Origin: Caballeronia sp. Lep1P3
GTDB taxonomy: Bacteria > Pseudomonadota > Gammaproteobacteria > Burkholderiales > Burkholderiaceae
DNA: 64,000 nt
Assembly (NCBI RefSeq): GCF_022879595.1
Contig: NZ_CP084268.1
Location: 62,001 to 126,000, forward strand
Reading direction: 5' to 3'
Part shown: positions 53,895 through 61,817 of the stretch, in pieces
How the letters are laid out: every line of letters begins with the position of its first letter
Position numbering within the stretch: position 1 is the first letter of the stretch
Notes under the pieces: model-generated
The model's input: only the letters and a program-made list of their open reading frames with translations
Databases searched by the model: none
What the model was told of the DNA's origin: nothing
Position numbers and translations under genes: made by a program

Positions 53895-54773
53895 ATGAAA
53901 TTAGCAACCTTGCAGGAAGTTGACGCGGAAACCGTCGCGCTAGTCGATACGGATGCCGGGATCTATTGGCCGGTTTCGCAGCTATGCGACGGCTTTTCCG
54001 GCGACATGGTCCAATTGGTACAACGGTTCGCGGACCTTCGTGAATCGCTGAAGCCGCGCGGCGAAGGCAAGCCGCTCGCGTCCGCGACCGTCCTCGCGCC
54101 GATCGGCACGCCGCGCCGCAATGTCTTCTGTGTCGGCAAGAACTATCACGATCACGCCGAAGAGTTCAGCAAGTCCGGCTTCGACAAGAGCGCGCAGGCC
54201 GGCGAGCACATTCCCGAAGCGCCCGTCGTGTTCACGAAACCGGCGTCCTCGATCATCGCGACGGGCGAGCGCATTCCGCGCCACGCCGACGTAACGCAAC
54301 AGGTGGACTACGAAGTCGAGATCGGCGTCGTCATCGGCAAGGCGGGGCGCGGCATTCGAAAGGCCGACGCGCTCGATCACGTATTCGGCTACACGATCAT
54401 CAACGACGTGACCGCGCGCGATCTGCAAAAGCTGCATCGCCAGTGGTTCATCGGCAAGTCGCTCGACGGCTTCTGCCCGATGGGTCCGTATCTCGTCACC
54501 GCCGACGAACTCGACGCGTCGAACATCGACGTGCGCTGCTGGATCAACGGCGAGCTGCGTCAGGAGTCGAATTCGAAGCTGCTGATTTTCGACATCCCGA
54601 CGATCATCGAGACGCTCTCGGCGGGCATGGAGCTTCAGCCGGGCGACGTCATCGCGACGGGCACGCCCGCAGGCGTCGGCATCGGCTTCAATCCCCCGAA
54701 ATTCCTGCAAAGCGGCGACGTCGTGCGCATGGAGATTCCGGGCATCGGCATTCTAGAAAACGAGGTGGCGTGA
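53895..54773 (+). CDS. Fumarylacetoacetate hydrolase-family protein
   Basis: A 292-residue FAH-superfamily enzyme. Core motifs are NVFCVGKNYHDHAEEF, PVVFTKPASSIIATGERIPR, the metal-site block DYEVEIGVVIGKAGRGI, then YTIINDVTARDLQ and GDVIATGTPAGVGIGFNPPKFL. The class cleaves C-C bonds of diketo acids or removes CO2 from oxaloacetate-like acids; close groups include 2,4-diketo-3-deoxy-L-fuconate hydrolase and ureidoglycolate lyase. First gene of the GntR-controlled operon, with the next ATG two bases after its stop. The operon's sugar-type ABC importer favours a sugar-derived diketo acid, but an aromatic ring-fission product is also possible. Confidence 0.88.
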   Translation: MKLATLQEVDAETVALVDTDAGIYWPVSQLCDGFSGDMVQLVQRFADLRESLKPRGEGKPLASATVLAPIGTPRRNVFCVGKNYHDHAEEFSKSGFDKSAQAGEHIPEAPVVFTKPASSIIATGERIPRHADVTQQVDYEVEIGVVIGKAGRGIRKADALDHVFGYTIINDVTARDLQKLHRQWFIGKSLDGFCPMGPYLVTADELDASNIDVRCWINGELRQESNSKLLIFDIPTIIETLSAGMELQPGDVIATGTPAGVGIGFNPPKFLQSGDVVRMEIPGIGILENEVA

Positions 54774-54775
54774 CC

Positions 54776-55561
54776 ATGGCAACGACGCAAGTGCAGGGCG
54801 TATTCATCGAAACGGAAGGCGAGGGCGCGCCGGTCGTGTGCATTCACGGCCTCGGCGGGTCGTCGAACAACTGGACGCCGGTGCTGCCGGCGTTCGAAGG
54901 CAAGAAGGTGATCCGCATCGATCTGCCGGGCAGCGCGCGCTCGCCGTTGTCCGCCGGGAAGTTGTCGATCGACGCGTATGTGGACACCATCGCCTCCGTG
55001 CTGCGCGAGCTTCAGGTCACGCAGGCGGACATCGTGGCGCACTCGATGGGCACCATCGTCGCGCAGCATCTCGCCGTGAAGCATCCGGACCTCGTGAAGA
55101 GCCTCGCGCTCTTCGGGCCGCTCGTCGCGCCGCCGGATGCGGGTCGCGAAGGCATGCGCCAGCGCGCGGGCATCGCGCGGGACAAGGGCGTGCCGGGTCT
55201 GCAGGAAATCGCCGACGCGATCGTCAAGGGCGCGACGAGCGACGAAACCAAGTCGCAGCGGCCCGTCACGCTCGCGCTCGTGCGCGAGAGCGTGATGCGC
55301 CAGTCGCCCGAAGGCTACGCGCAGAGCTGCGAGGCGCTCGCGGGCGCGCAGGCCGCCGAGATCGAGCGCATTCAGGTGCCGACACTGCTCGTCACCGGCG
55401 ACCAGGACGGCGTTGGCAAGCCCGATGCGGTCCGCGCGATGGCCGAACGCATCGCGGGCGCGAAGGTCGTCGTGCTGGACGGCTGCGGCCACTGGACGAC
55501 GTTCGAGAAGCCCGCCGAATCGACGGCGGAGCTGCGCAGCTTCTATCAGGCGGCGCAGTAA
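54776..55561 (+). CDS. Alpha/beta-fold hydrolase
   Basis: A 261-residue alpha/beta hydrolase. The oxyanion segment is CIHGLGGSSNNWTPVLPAF, the nucleophile elbow VAHSMGTIVAQ (Ser90), the acid Asp in VTGDQDGVGKPDAV and the base His in DGCGHWTTFEKP. This is the pattern of 3-oxoadipate enol-lactonase and C-C or ester hydrolases. It begins two bases after the FAH gene and is certainly in the same transcript. It may open a lactone or ester in the pathway. The start is the ATG with the close fit to family length; longer frames are shadows. Confidence 0.9.
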   Translation: MATTQVQGVFIETEGEGAPVVCIHGLGGSSNNWTPVLPAFEGKKVIRIDLPGSARSPLSAGKLSIDAYVDTIASVLRELQVTQADIVAHSMGTIVAQHLAVKHPDLVKSLALFGPLVAPPDAGREGMRQRAGIARDKGVPGLQEIADAIVKGATSDETKSQRPVTLALVRESVMRQSPEGYAQSCEALAGAQAAEIERIQVPTLLVTGDQDGVGKPDAVRAMAERIAGAKVVVLDGCGHWTTFEKPAESTAELRSFYQAAQ

Positions 55562-55710
55562 GGATTGAACGGACGGGCAAGCCGGACGCAACAAAATGCC
55601 GCCCAGACGGCGACGCGGCCGGCGTGTCATCGAAAGAGCCAACGAAGGTCACGCAATCGACTGCTGGCGGGCGCAGGAGCGCGTCGCGCCGCAGCGTGGA
55701 GGAGACAGAC

Positions 55711-57048
55711 ATGAGTTCGATCTTGTTCACCAACGTATCCGTTTTCGATGGCAGCGGCGCGCAGCCGTTCAAGGGCCAGGTGCTCGTGGACGGCCAGCGC
55801 ATCGTGCGTGTCGCGCGCGAGGAAGAGCCGTTGAGCGCGCCCGAAGCGCAGCGCATCGACGGGCGCGGCGCGTTTCTGATGCCCGGCATGACCGAGGCGC
55901 ACACGCATTTTTCGTGGAACGACCAGCCTTCGCTGTCCGCGATCCAGTTCATGCCGCCTGAGGAGCACATGCTCTGGTGCGTGCGCGTGGCGAAGCGCTA
56001 CCTCGAAATGGGCTGGACATCGGCATTGGGCGCGGCCGCCGCGAAGCCGCGCCTCGACGTGGTCTTGCGCAATGCCGTGAATGCAGGCGAATTTCCGGGG
56101 CCGCGCTATCTCGCGGGCAGTCAGGAAATCACCATTCTCGGCGGCCTCGCGGACAACACGCTTCCGCACATGCCGTTCAAGGAACTGAATTTCGGCGCGG
56201 TCGTGAGCGGCCCCGAAGAGATGCGCGCGACCACGCGCATGTTCGTGAAGTACGGCGTCGATCATCTGAAGATCAATCTGTCGGGCGAGTACATCGCCGG
56301 GATCTCGGCGGAATCGTCGCCGTTCTCGGAGGAAGAAATCGCGATGCTCGCGGCGGAAGCGAAGCGCGCCGGCAAGCGCGTGGCGGCGCATGCGCGTTCG
56401 AGCGAATCGGTCAAGCAATGCGTGCGGCACGGGCTGGAGCTGATCTTCCACGCGAGCTTCGCGGACGAAGAAGCGCTCGACATGCTCGAAGCCAACAAGG
56501 AGAAGCATTTTGTGGCGCCGGGCATCGGCTGGCTCATCAGCACGCTGTATCACGCGGAGAAGTGGGGCATCAGCGAGGAGATGGCGACGAAGATGGGCTA
56601 CAAGCGAGAGCTCGAAACCGCCGCCGAAACGCTGCGCAAGATGCACAAGCGCGGCATTCGCATCCTGCCGGGCGGCGACTACGGCTTCGCGTGGATGCCG
56701 CACGGCACGAACGCGCGCGATCTCCAGTACTTCGTCGATTACATCGGCATGACGCCGATGGAAGTGCTGATGTCGGCGACCCGTTACGGCGGCGATTTGA
56801 TGATGATGGGCGACGAGCTCGGCCAGATTCGCGAGGGCTATCTCGCCGACATCATTCTCGTCGACGGCAATCCGCTCGCGGACCTCACGATCCTGCAGGA
56901 CCCGAAGAAGATCACGCTCGTCATGAAAGACGGCGAAATCTTCAAGACGACGCACGACTCGCTGCCGCCGCGCGGCGAGCTGCACATCGGCACGTCGCTG
57001 CCCGCCGATGCGGGCGTCGAGAAGACTGCGCCCGCGCCCGTGCACTGA
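55711..57048 (+). CDS. Amidohydrolase-family protein (imidazolonepropionase/prolidase-like)
   Basis: A 445-residue amidohydrolase with a metal-dependent barrel. Metal ligands are EAHTHFSW (HxH, near residue 64), a Lys or its carbamate in HLKINLSGEY, His in AAHARSSES and IFHASFADEEAL, and the Asp of LPGGDYGFAWMPHG. The end has the GYLADIILVDGNPLADLTIL strand typical of the class. It hydrolyses an amide, lactam or similar ring. A GGAGGA site stands at about 55698. It is 149 bases after the alpha/beta hydrolase and 85 before the binding-protein gene. Members of this subgroup from marine and soil bacteria include dipeptidases and organophosphorus hydrolases, so the substrate is open. Confidence 0.88.
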   Translation: MSSILFTNVSVFDGSGAQPFKGQVLVDGQRIVRVAREEEPLSAPEAQRIDGRGAFLMPGMTEAHTHFSWNDQPSLSAIQFMPPEEHMLWCVRVAKRYLEMGWTSALGAAAAKPRLDVVLRNAVNAGEFPGPRYLAGSQEITILGGLADNTLPHMPFKELNFGAVVSGPEEMRATTRMFVKYGVDHLKINLSGEYIAGISAESSPFSEEEIAMLAAEAKRAGKRVAAHARSSESVKQCVRHGLELIFHASFADEEALDMLEANKEKHFVAPGIGWLISTLYHAEKWGISEEMATKMGYKRELETAAETLRKMHKRGIRILPGGDYGFAWMPHGTNARDLQYFVDYIGMTPMEVLMSATRYGGDLMMMGDELGQIREGYLADIILVDGNPLADLTILQDPKKITLVMKDGEIFKTTHDSLPPRGELHIGTSLPADAGVEKTAPAPVH

Positions 57049-57133
57049 CACGCGCGCAGAAAAAGGCTTCGCGCCGGCCCGATACGGCGGCCGGCGCGAA
57101 CGCACACGCACACGCAAATCAGGAGACGACGAC

Positions 57134-58153
57134 ATGAAACCGCGCACTTTGCTCGCCGCCGTGGCGACAGCCTTCGCGTGCGCATCGGCGTTCGCCGGCG
57201 CGCCGGCAATCGGGCTGTCCAACGGCTATTTCGGCACCGAATGGCGCAACCAGATGATCGACGGCGCGAACCAGCAGTTCGAGACGTACAAGGCGAAGGG
57301 CCTCGCCGACAAGCTCGTGATCCAGCAGTCCGGCGCGAACACCGGCCAGCAGATTCAGGACATGCGCAACATGATTCGCCAGAAAGTGGGCGCGATCATG
57401 GTCGATGCGAATTCCGCGACCGCGCTCAACGGCGTGATTTCCGAAGCCGAGCGCAACAAGATTCCGGTCGTCTCATTCGATCAGGCCGTGTCGAACCGCT
57501 ATGCGACCAACGTCACCGTCGATCATTACAAGTGGGGCCAGCGCTACGCAGAATGGATCGCCGAACAGTTGCACGGCACGGGCAACGTCGTCGTGCTCGA
57601 CGGCATTCCCGGCCATCCGGCGGCCGAAGCGCGCAAGAAGGCCGCGCTCGATACGTTCGCGAAGTATCCCGGCATCAAGGTCGTGTGGTCCGGCTACGGC
57701 GAATGGGACGAAGCCAAGGCGCAGTCCGTGATGGCGACGGTGATCGCCGCGCAACCGAAGATCGACGCCGTATTCACCGAAGACGCGATGGCGCTCGGCG
57801 TGCTGCGCGCGTTCGAGAACGCCAACCGCCGCGTGCCCGTTATGACCGGGGAAGCGCAAAAGGGCTTTCTCACGGAATGGAAGAAGCAGCGCGACGCCGG
57901 CAACCCGATGAAGGTGTTCGTGCAGGTGAATCCGCCCGACATCAGCCGCACGGCGCTCGGCATCGCGGTGCGTCTTGCGCAGGGACGCAAGCTCAAGTCG
58001 CTGCCGGACAACACGTACTACTTCCCGATCACGAAGACGGTGACGACGGATACGCTCGACGCGACGCTCGCTTCGATGAGCGACAAGTCCGACAGCTACT
58101 TCCTCGGGCAGTGGCTCAGCGAAGCCGAACTCGACGCGCTCTTCGTGCAATAA
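57134..58153 (+). CDS. Ribose-type ABC transporter, periplasmic binding protein
   Basis: A 339-residue periplasmic binding protein of the ribose/galactose type. The first 21 residues (KPRTLLAAVATAFACASAFA) are a signal peptide. The segments IGLSNGYFGTEWRNQMIDGA, QQIQDMRNMIRQKVGAIMVD, PVVSFDQAVSNRYATNVTVD and DGIPGHPAAEARKKAALDTF follow the type I fold. AGGAGA precedes the ATG. It is the ligand receptor for the importer encoded by the next three genes. The ligand could be a sugar, sugar acid or another small polyol, since this family is broad. Confidence 0.92.
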   Translation: MKPRTLLAAVATAFACASAFAGAPAIGLSNGYFGTEWRNQMIDGANQQFETYKAKGLADKLVIQQSGANTGQQIQDMRNMIRQKVGAIMVDANSATALNGVISEAERNKIPVVSFDQAVSNRYATNVTVDHYKWGQRYAEWIAEQLHGTGNVVVLDGIPGHPAAEARKKAALDTFAKYPGIKVVWSGYGEWDEAKAQSVMATVIAAQPKIDAVFTEDAMALGVLRAFENANRRVPVMTGEAQKGFLTEWKKQRDAGNPMKVFVQVNPPDISRTALGIAVRLAQGRKLKSLPDNTYYFPITKTVTTDTLDATLASMSDKSDSYFLGQWLSEAELDALFVQ

Positions 58154-58166
58154 CGTCAGGCCGATC

Positions 58167-59711
58167 ATGTCCGTGCTCATCGCGAAGGGACTCACGAAGC
58201 GTTACGGCGGCGTGCTGGCGCTCGACGACGCGAGCCTCGCGCTCGCCGCCGGCGAAGTGCTGGGGCTGCTCGGCGCGAACGGCTCCGGCAAGTCGACGCT
58301 CTCGAGCATCCTCGCGGGCGACAGGATGCCGGATCGCGGTTCCATCGAACTGGACGGCGTGCCGCTCGCGCCCGGATCGCCCAAGGCGGCGCGCGCGGCG
58401 GGCATTGCGATCGCGCATCAGCATCCGGGGCTCGCGCCCGACCTGCCGGTCTGGGAGAACGTGTTCCTCGGCGCGGAACCGTGCCGCGCGGCGCGTTTTC
58501 TGGATCAGCCGCGCACGCGCGAGCGCGCGCGCCAGTTGCTCGAAAGCCTGCGCGCCGGCTGGAACGTGGATGCGCCCGCCGGCAGTCTCACCGCCGCCGA
58601 TCAGCAACTCGTGGAAATCGCGAGGGCGCTCGCGCTCGAGCCGCGCATCCTGATTCTCGACGAGCCGACCGCCGCGCTCGCCGCAGCCGAAGTCGACAGC
58701 CTGATGCGCGCCGTGCGCGGCCTGACGGCGCGCGGCACGGCGGTCGTCTTCATCTCGCACCGGATGGCGGAGATTGAGTCGCTGTGCGACCGCGTGATGG
58801 TGCTGTGCAATGGCCGCGTGGTCGGCGAGCTGCCGGTGCGCGGCCAGCTCGACGAGCCGCGCGTGCTGGAACTGATGGGCGGCGTCGCGGGCGGCGCGGC
58901 GGCCGCGCATGTCCACGATGGCGAGCGCGATGCGTCGCGGCCGGATCAGCGCGCGCGTGAGAGCCAGTCCGTCGCGATGAGCGTGCGCGGACTGCGCGCG
59001 GGCGCGCGGCTGCGCGGCGTCGATCTCGAGGTGAAACGCGGGGAGATTCTCGGCATCGCCGGATTGCAGGGCCACGGTCAGGAGGAACTGCTGGATGCGC
59101 TCGCGGGCTTTCGCGTGCCGGATGGCGGCGAAGTGACGCTCGACGCACGCGCCGGCGCGACCACGCTCGTGCCGCGCTCGCCGCGCCAGATGATTTCGGC
59201 GGGCGTCTGCCTCGTTCCGAACGACCGGCATCGGCAGGGCCTGTGGCTCGATCATTCGGTCGAATTCAATCTCGCGCAGGTCGGCGTGAACTTCGACGCG
59301 AGTCCGTGGCGGCTGCGCCGCGCGCCGATCCGCCGCTTCGTCGACGATGTCGTGGCGCGGCTGCGCATCAAGACGTCCGACGTGCGCCAGCCGGTGCGCG
59401 ACCTGTCGGGCGGCAATCAGCAGAAGGTCGTCATCGGGCGCTGGCTGAACCGTCAGGTCGACGTGCTGCTCCTGAGCGACCCGACGAAGGGCGTCGATGT
59501 GATCGCGCGCAAGGATATCTACGAGGCGATCGGCGCGCTCGCCGCCGCAGGGACGGCGGTGCTCGTCTACGCATCGGATACGGAAGAACTGCTCGCCGTG
59601 TGCGATCGGCTCGTCGTCATGTACGAAGGCCGGATCGTCGCGGAACTGGAAGGAGACGAAATGAACGAATCGCGCGTCACGAGCGCCCTGTTTGGCCGGA
59701 GCGCCGCATGA
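58167..59711 (+). CDS. Ribose-type ABC transporter, double ATP-binding protein
   Basis: A 514-residue protein with two ABC ATPase domains, as in RbsA and MglA. Domain 1 has Walker A GLLGANGSGKSTLSSIL near residues 34-50, signature-like LTAADQQLVEIARAL and Walker B ILILDEPTAAL. Domain 2 has a degenerate Walker A, GIAGLQGHGQEELLDALAG, but a regular signature LSGGNQQKVVIGRWL and Walker B-like VLLLSDPTKGVD. This asymmetry is normal for the family. The gene begins 13 bases after the binding-protein gene and its stop overlaps the next ATG. Confidence 0.95.
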   Translation: MSVLIAKGLTKRYGGVLALDDASLALAAGEVLGLLGANGSGKSTLSSILAGDRMPDRGSIELDGVPLAPGSPKAARAAGIAIAHQHPGLAPDLPVWENVFLGAEPCRAARFLDQPRTRERARQLLESLRAGWNVDAPAGSLTAADQQLVEIARALALEPRILILDEPTAALAAAEVDSLMRAVRGLTARGTAVVFISHRMAEIESLCDRVMVLCNGRVVGELPVRGQLDEPRVLELMGGVAGGAAAAHVHDGERDASRPDQRARESQSVAMSVRGLRAGARLRGVDLEVKRGEILGIAGLQGHGQEELLDALAGFRVPDGGEVTLDARAGATTLVPRSPRQMISAGVCLVPNDRHRQGLWLDHSVEFNLAQVGVNFDASPWRLRRAPIRRFVDDVVARLRIKTSDVRQPVRDLSGGNQQKVVIGRWLNRQVDVLLLSDPTKGVDVIARKDIYEAIGALAAAGTAVLVYASDTEELLAVCDRLVVMYEGRIVAELEGDEMNESRVTSALFGRSAA

Positions 59712-60715
59712 AAGCGCATCTGAGCGAAGGGCTTGGGCGTACCAAAGCGTGGCCCGCGAGACGCATCGGGACGGGGCTGAAGGCGGCGTCGGCGCGGGTG
59801 GCGAGCGCGTTGCCGGCACTCGCGATGCTGCTCGCGGTGATCGTCTGCAATGCGTGGCTGCAGCCGGATTTCCTGAGCGCCGATTCGCTCGCGAGCAACA
59901 TGCAGAACGCCGCGCCGGTGATTCTCATCTGCATGGCGCAGGCGGTCATCGTGCTCATGGGCGAGCTGGACCTGTCGGTGGGCGCGGGCATCTCGCTCGT
60001 CAACTGCGTGCTCGCGGCGCTTCCCGGCTTCATGGGATGGGGCGCCGGCGCGACGTGCCTCGCGGGGTTGGCGGCGGCGCTGCTCGCGGGCGCGTGCAAC
60101 GGCTTTCTCGTCGGTTACGCGAAGCAGAGCGCGTTGATCGCGACTTTCGCGACGGGCGCGGTCTGGTTCGGCTGCGCGCTGCTCTTGATGCCGCAGCCCG
60201 GCGGAACGGTGCCCGACGCGCTCGGCGAATGGTTCGCGGCGCGCATCGGCGCGTTGCCGGTCGCGGCGCTGCCGGTGCTGGCGGCCATCGCGATCTGGGC
60301 GGTGCTGCAGCGGCACCGCTTCGGACGGCGGCTGATCGCAACCGGCAGCAACGCGGACGCGATGTTCAAGGTCGGCGTCGATGTCCGGCTCGTCAAGCTG
60401 CTCGGCTACATGCTCGCGTGGCTCTTCGTGTTCGCGGCGGCGGTGTGCCTGTCCGCGCAGACCGCCTCGGGCGATGCGCGCCTCGGCCTGCCGTACACGC
60501 TCAACTCCGTTGCAGCGGTGGTGATCGGCGGCATCTCGCTCGCGGGCGGGCGCGGCTCGATGCTCGGCGCGGTCTGCGGATCGCTCGTGCTCGCGCTGAT
60601 CGGCAACGTCGTCTATTTCGCCGGCATCCCGAGCAACTATCAGGAAGTGTTCAAGGGCGCCGTGATCGTGATTGCGCTCGGTTTCACGTTCGTCGGCGCG
60701 AAGAGGAGGGCATGA
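59708..60715 (+). CDS. Ribose-type ABC transporter, permease 1
   Basis: A 335-residue inner-membrane permease of the RbsC family with about eight to ten membrane segments. The conserved region MAQAVIVLMGELDLSVGAGI, then GACNGFLVGYAKQSALIATFA, VVIGGISLAGGRGS and LVLALIGNVVYFAGIPSNYQ are typical. The ATG overlaps the ATPase stop in ATGA. About forty polar residues come before the first membrane helix, longer than usual. Confidence 0.92.
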   Translation: MKAHLSEGLGRTKAWPARRIGTGLKAASARVASALPALAMLLAVIVCNAWLQPDFLSADSLASNMQNAAPVILICMAQAVIVLMGELDLSVGAGISLVNCVLAALPGFMGWGAGATCLAGLAAALLAGACNGFLVGYAKQSALIATFATGAVWFGCALLLMPQPGGTVPDALGEWFAARIGALPVAALPVLAAIAIWAVLQRHRFGRRLIATGSNADAMFKVGVDVRLVKLLGYMLAWLFVFAAAVCLSAQTASGDARLGLPYTLNSVAAVVIGGISLAGGRGSMLGAVCGSLVLALIGNVVYFAGIPSNYQEVFKGAVIVIALGFTFVGAKRRA

Positions 60716-61674
60716 GCATGCAGACGCATTCGCGACGCGTTTTTCTGTTGGTGCTGGCCATTGCGGTGCTGGTCGGCGGGCAGTTTGCGGTGCCCGGTTT
60801 CGCGAACCCCGGGCAGATCGCCAATCAGTTGAAGATCGCGACGTTTCTGGGGCTTTTCGGTATCGCGCAGTCGCTCGTGATGATCGCCGGGGAACAGGGG
60901 CTGGATCTCTCGGTCGGCGCGGCCGCGACGCTCGGCGGTATTCTCGGCGCGGCGCTGCTCGGGCCTGCATCGCCGGGACTCGCTGCGGCCTTCGCGGTCG
61001 CGGCGTTCAGCGGCGCGCTCGTGGGCGCGGTGAACGGCGTCGGCATCACGCTCTTGCGCATTCCGCCGCTCGTGATGACGCTCGCGATGGCGAGTCTCGT
61101 CGATGGCGGCTTGATCGTCTGGTCCTCGGTGATGCACGTCGCTACGGCGGCGAGTCCGGCGCTCGCGGCGCTTGCCGGGCGAACGATAGCCGGCGTGCCG
61201 ACCGTCGCGCTCATCTGGCTGGTCGCGGGCGCGCTCGTCTGGCGCTTCCTCGGCCATTCCGCGTGGGGACGGCGCGTGCTCGCAAGCGGCGCGAACCCGA
61301 CTGCCGCCGCCATCGCCGGGACGCGCGTGCGCGCGATCCGCGTCGCTATTTATACGGCGAGCGGGACCATCGCGGCGCTGACGGGCGTGCTGCTGGTCGG
61401 CTATGTCGGTCAGGCGTTTCTCGGGCTCGGAACGACGTATGTGCTGCCGAGCGTCGTCGTGGCGGTGATCGGCGGTGTGTCGCTCGCGGGCGGACGCGGC
61501 GATTACATCGCGGTCGCGATGGCCGCCGTGCTGCTGACCGTGCTGACGAGTCTCCTGACGGCGCTGCAGATCGGCGAGGCGGGCCGGCAATGCATCTTCG
61601 GCGCGACGCTGCTCGTGTTTCTGACGTTCAATGGATGGTCGTTCAGGAACGTGTTGCAACGGCGGCATGCGTAG
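60712..61674 (+). CDS. Ribose-type ABC transporter, permease 2
   Basis: A 320-residue RbsC-family permease with about nine membrane segments. Typical blocks are GIAQSLVMIAGEQGLDLSVG, GAVNGVGITLLRIPPLVMTL, VVAVIGGVSLAGGRGDYIAV and ALQIGEAGRQCIFGATLLVF. The ATG at 60712 overlaps the stop of permease 1 and has GAGGAGGG upstream; an ATG at 60718 is an alternative. The two permeases differ and likely form a heterodimer. It is the last gene of the operon, about 150 bases before the insertion sequence. Confidence 0.92.
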   Translation: MSMQTHSRRVFLLVLAIAVLVGGQFAVPGFANPGQIANQLKIATFLGLFGIAQSLVMIAGEQGLDLSVGAAATLGGILGAALLGPASPGLAAAFAVAAFSGALVGAVNGVGITLLRIPPLVMTLAMASLVDGGLIVWSSVMHVATAASPALAALAGRTIAGVPTVALIWLVAGALVWRFLGHSAWGRRVLASGANPTAAAIAGTRVRAIRVAIYTASGTIAALTGVLLVGYVGQAFLGLGTTYVLPSVVVAVIGGVSLAGGRGDYIAVAMAAVLLTVLTSLLTALQIGEAGRQCIFGATLLVFLTFNGWSFRNVLQRRHA

Positions 61675-61817
61675 GTGGTCGTGCGGGCTGGTTCATGGTC
61701 GAGCGTCGGGCGTTGGTGAAAGGCGGGCTGGTGGTTTCGTCGATCGTGAATCGGCGGTGTGACGTCGCCGTTTCATCTACGTGCACTTGAGTTGACATAA
61801 GGTTTATTAACGCATTT

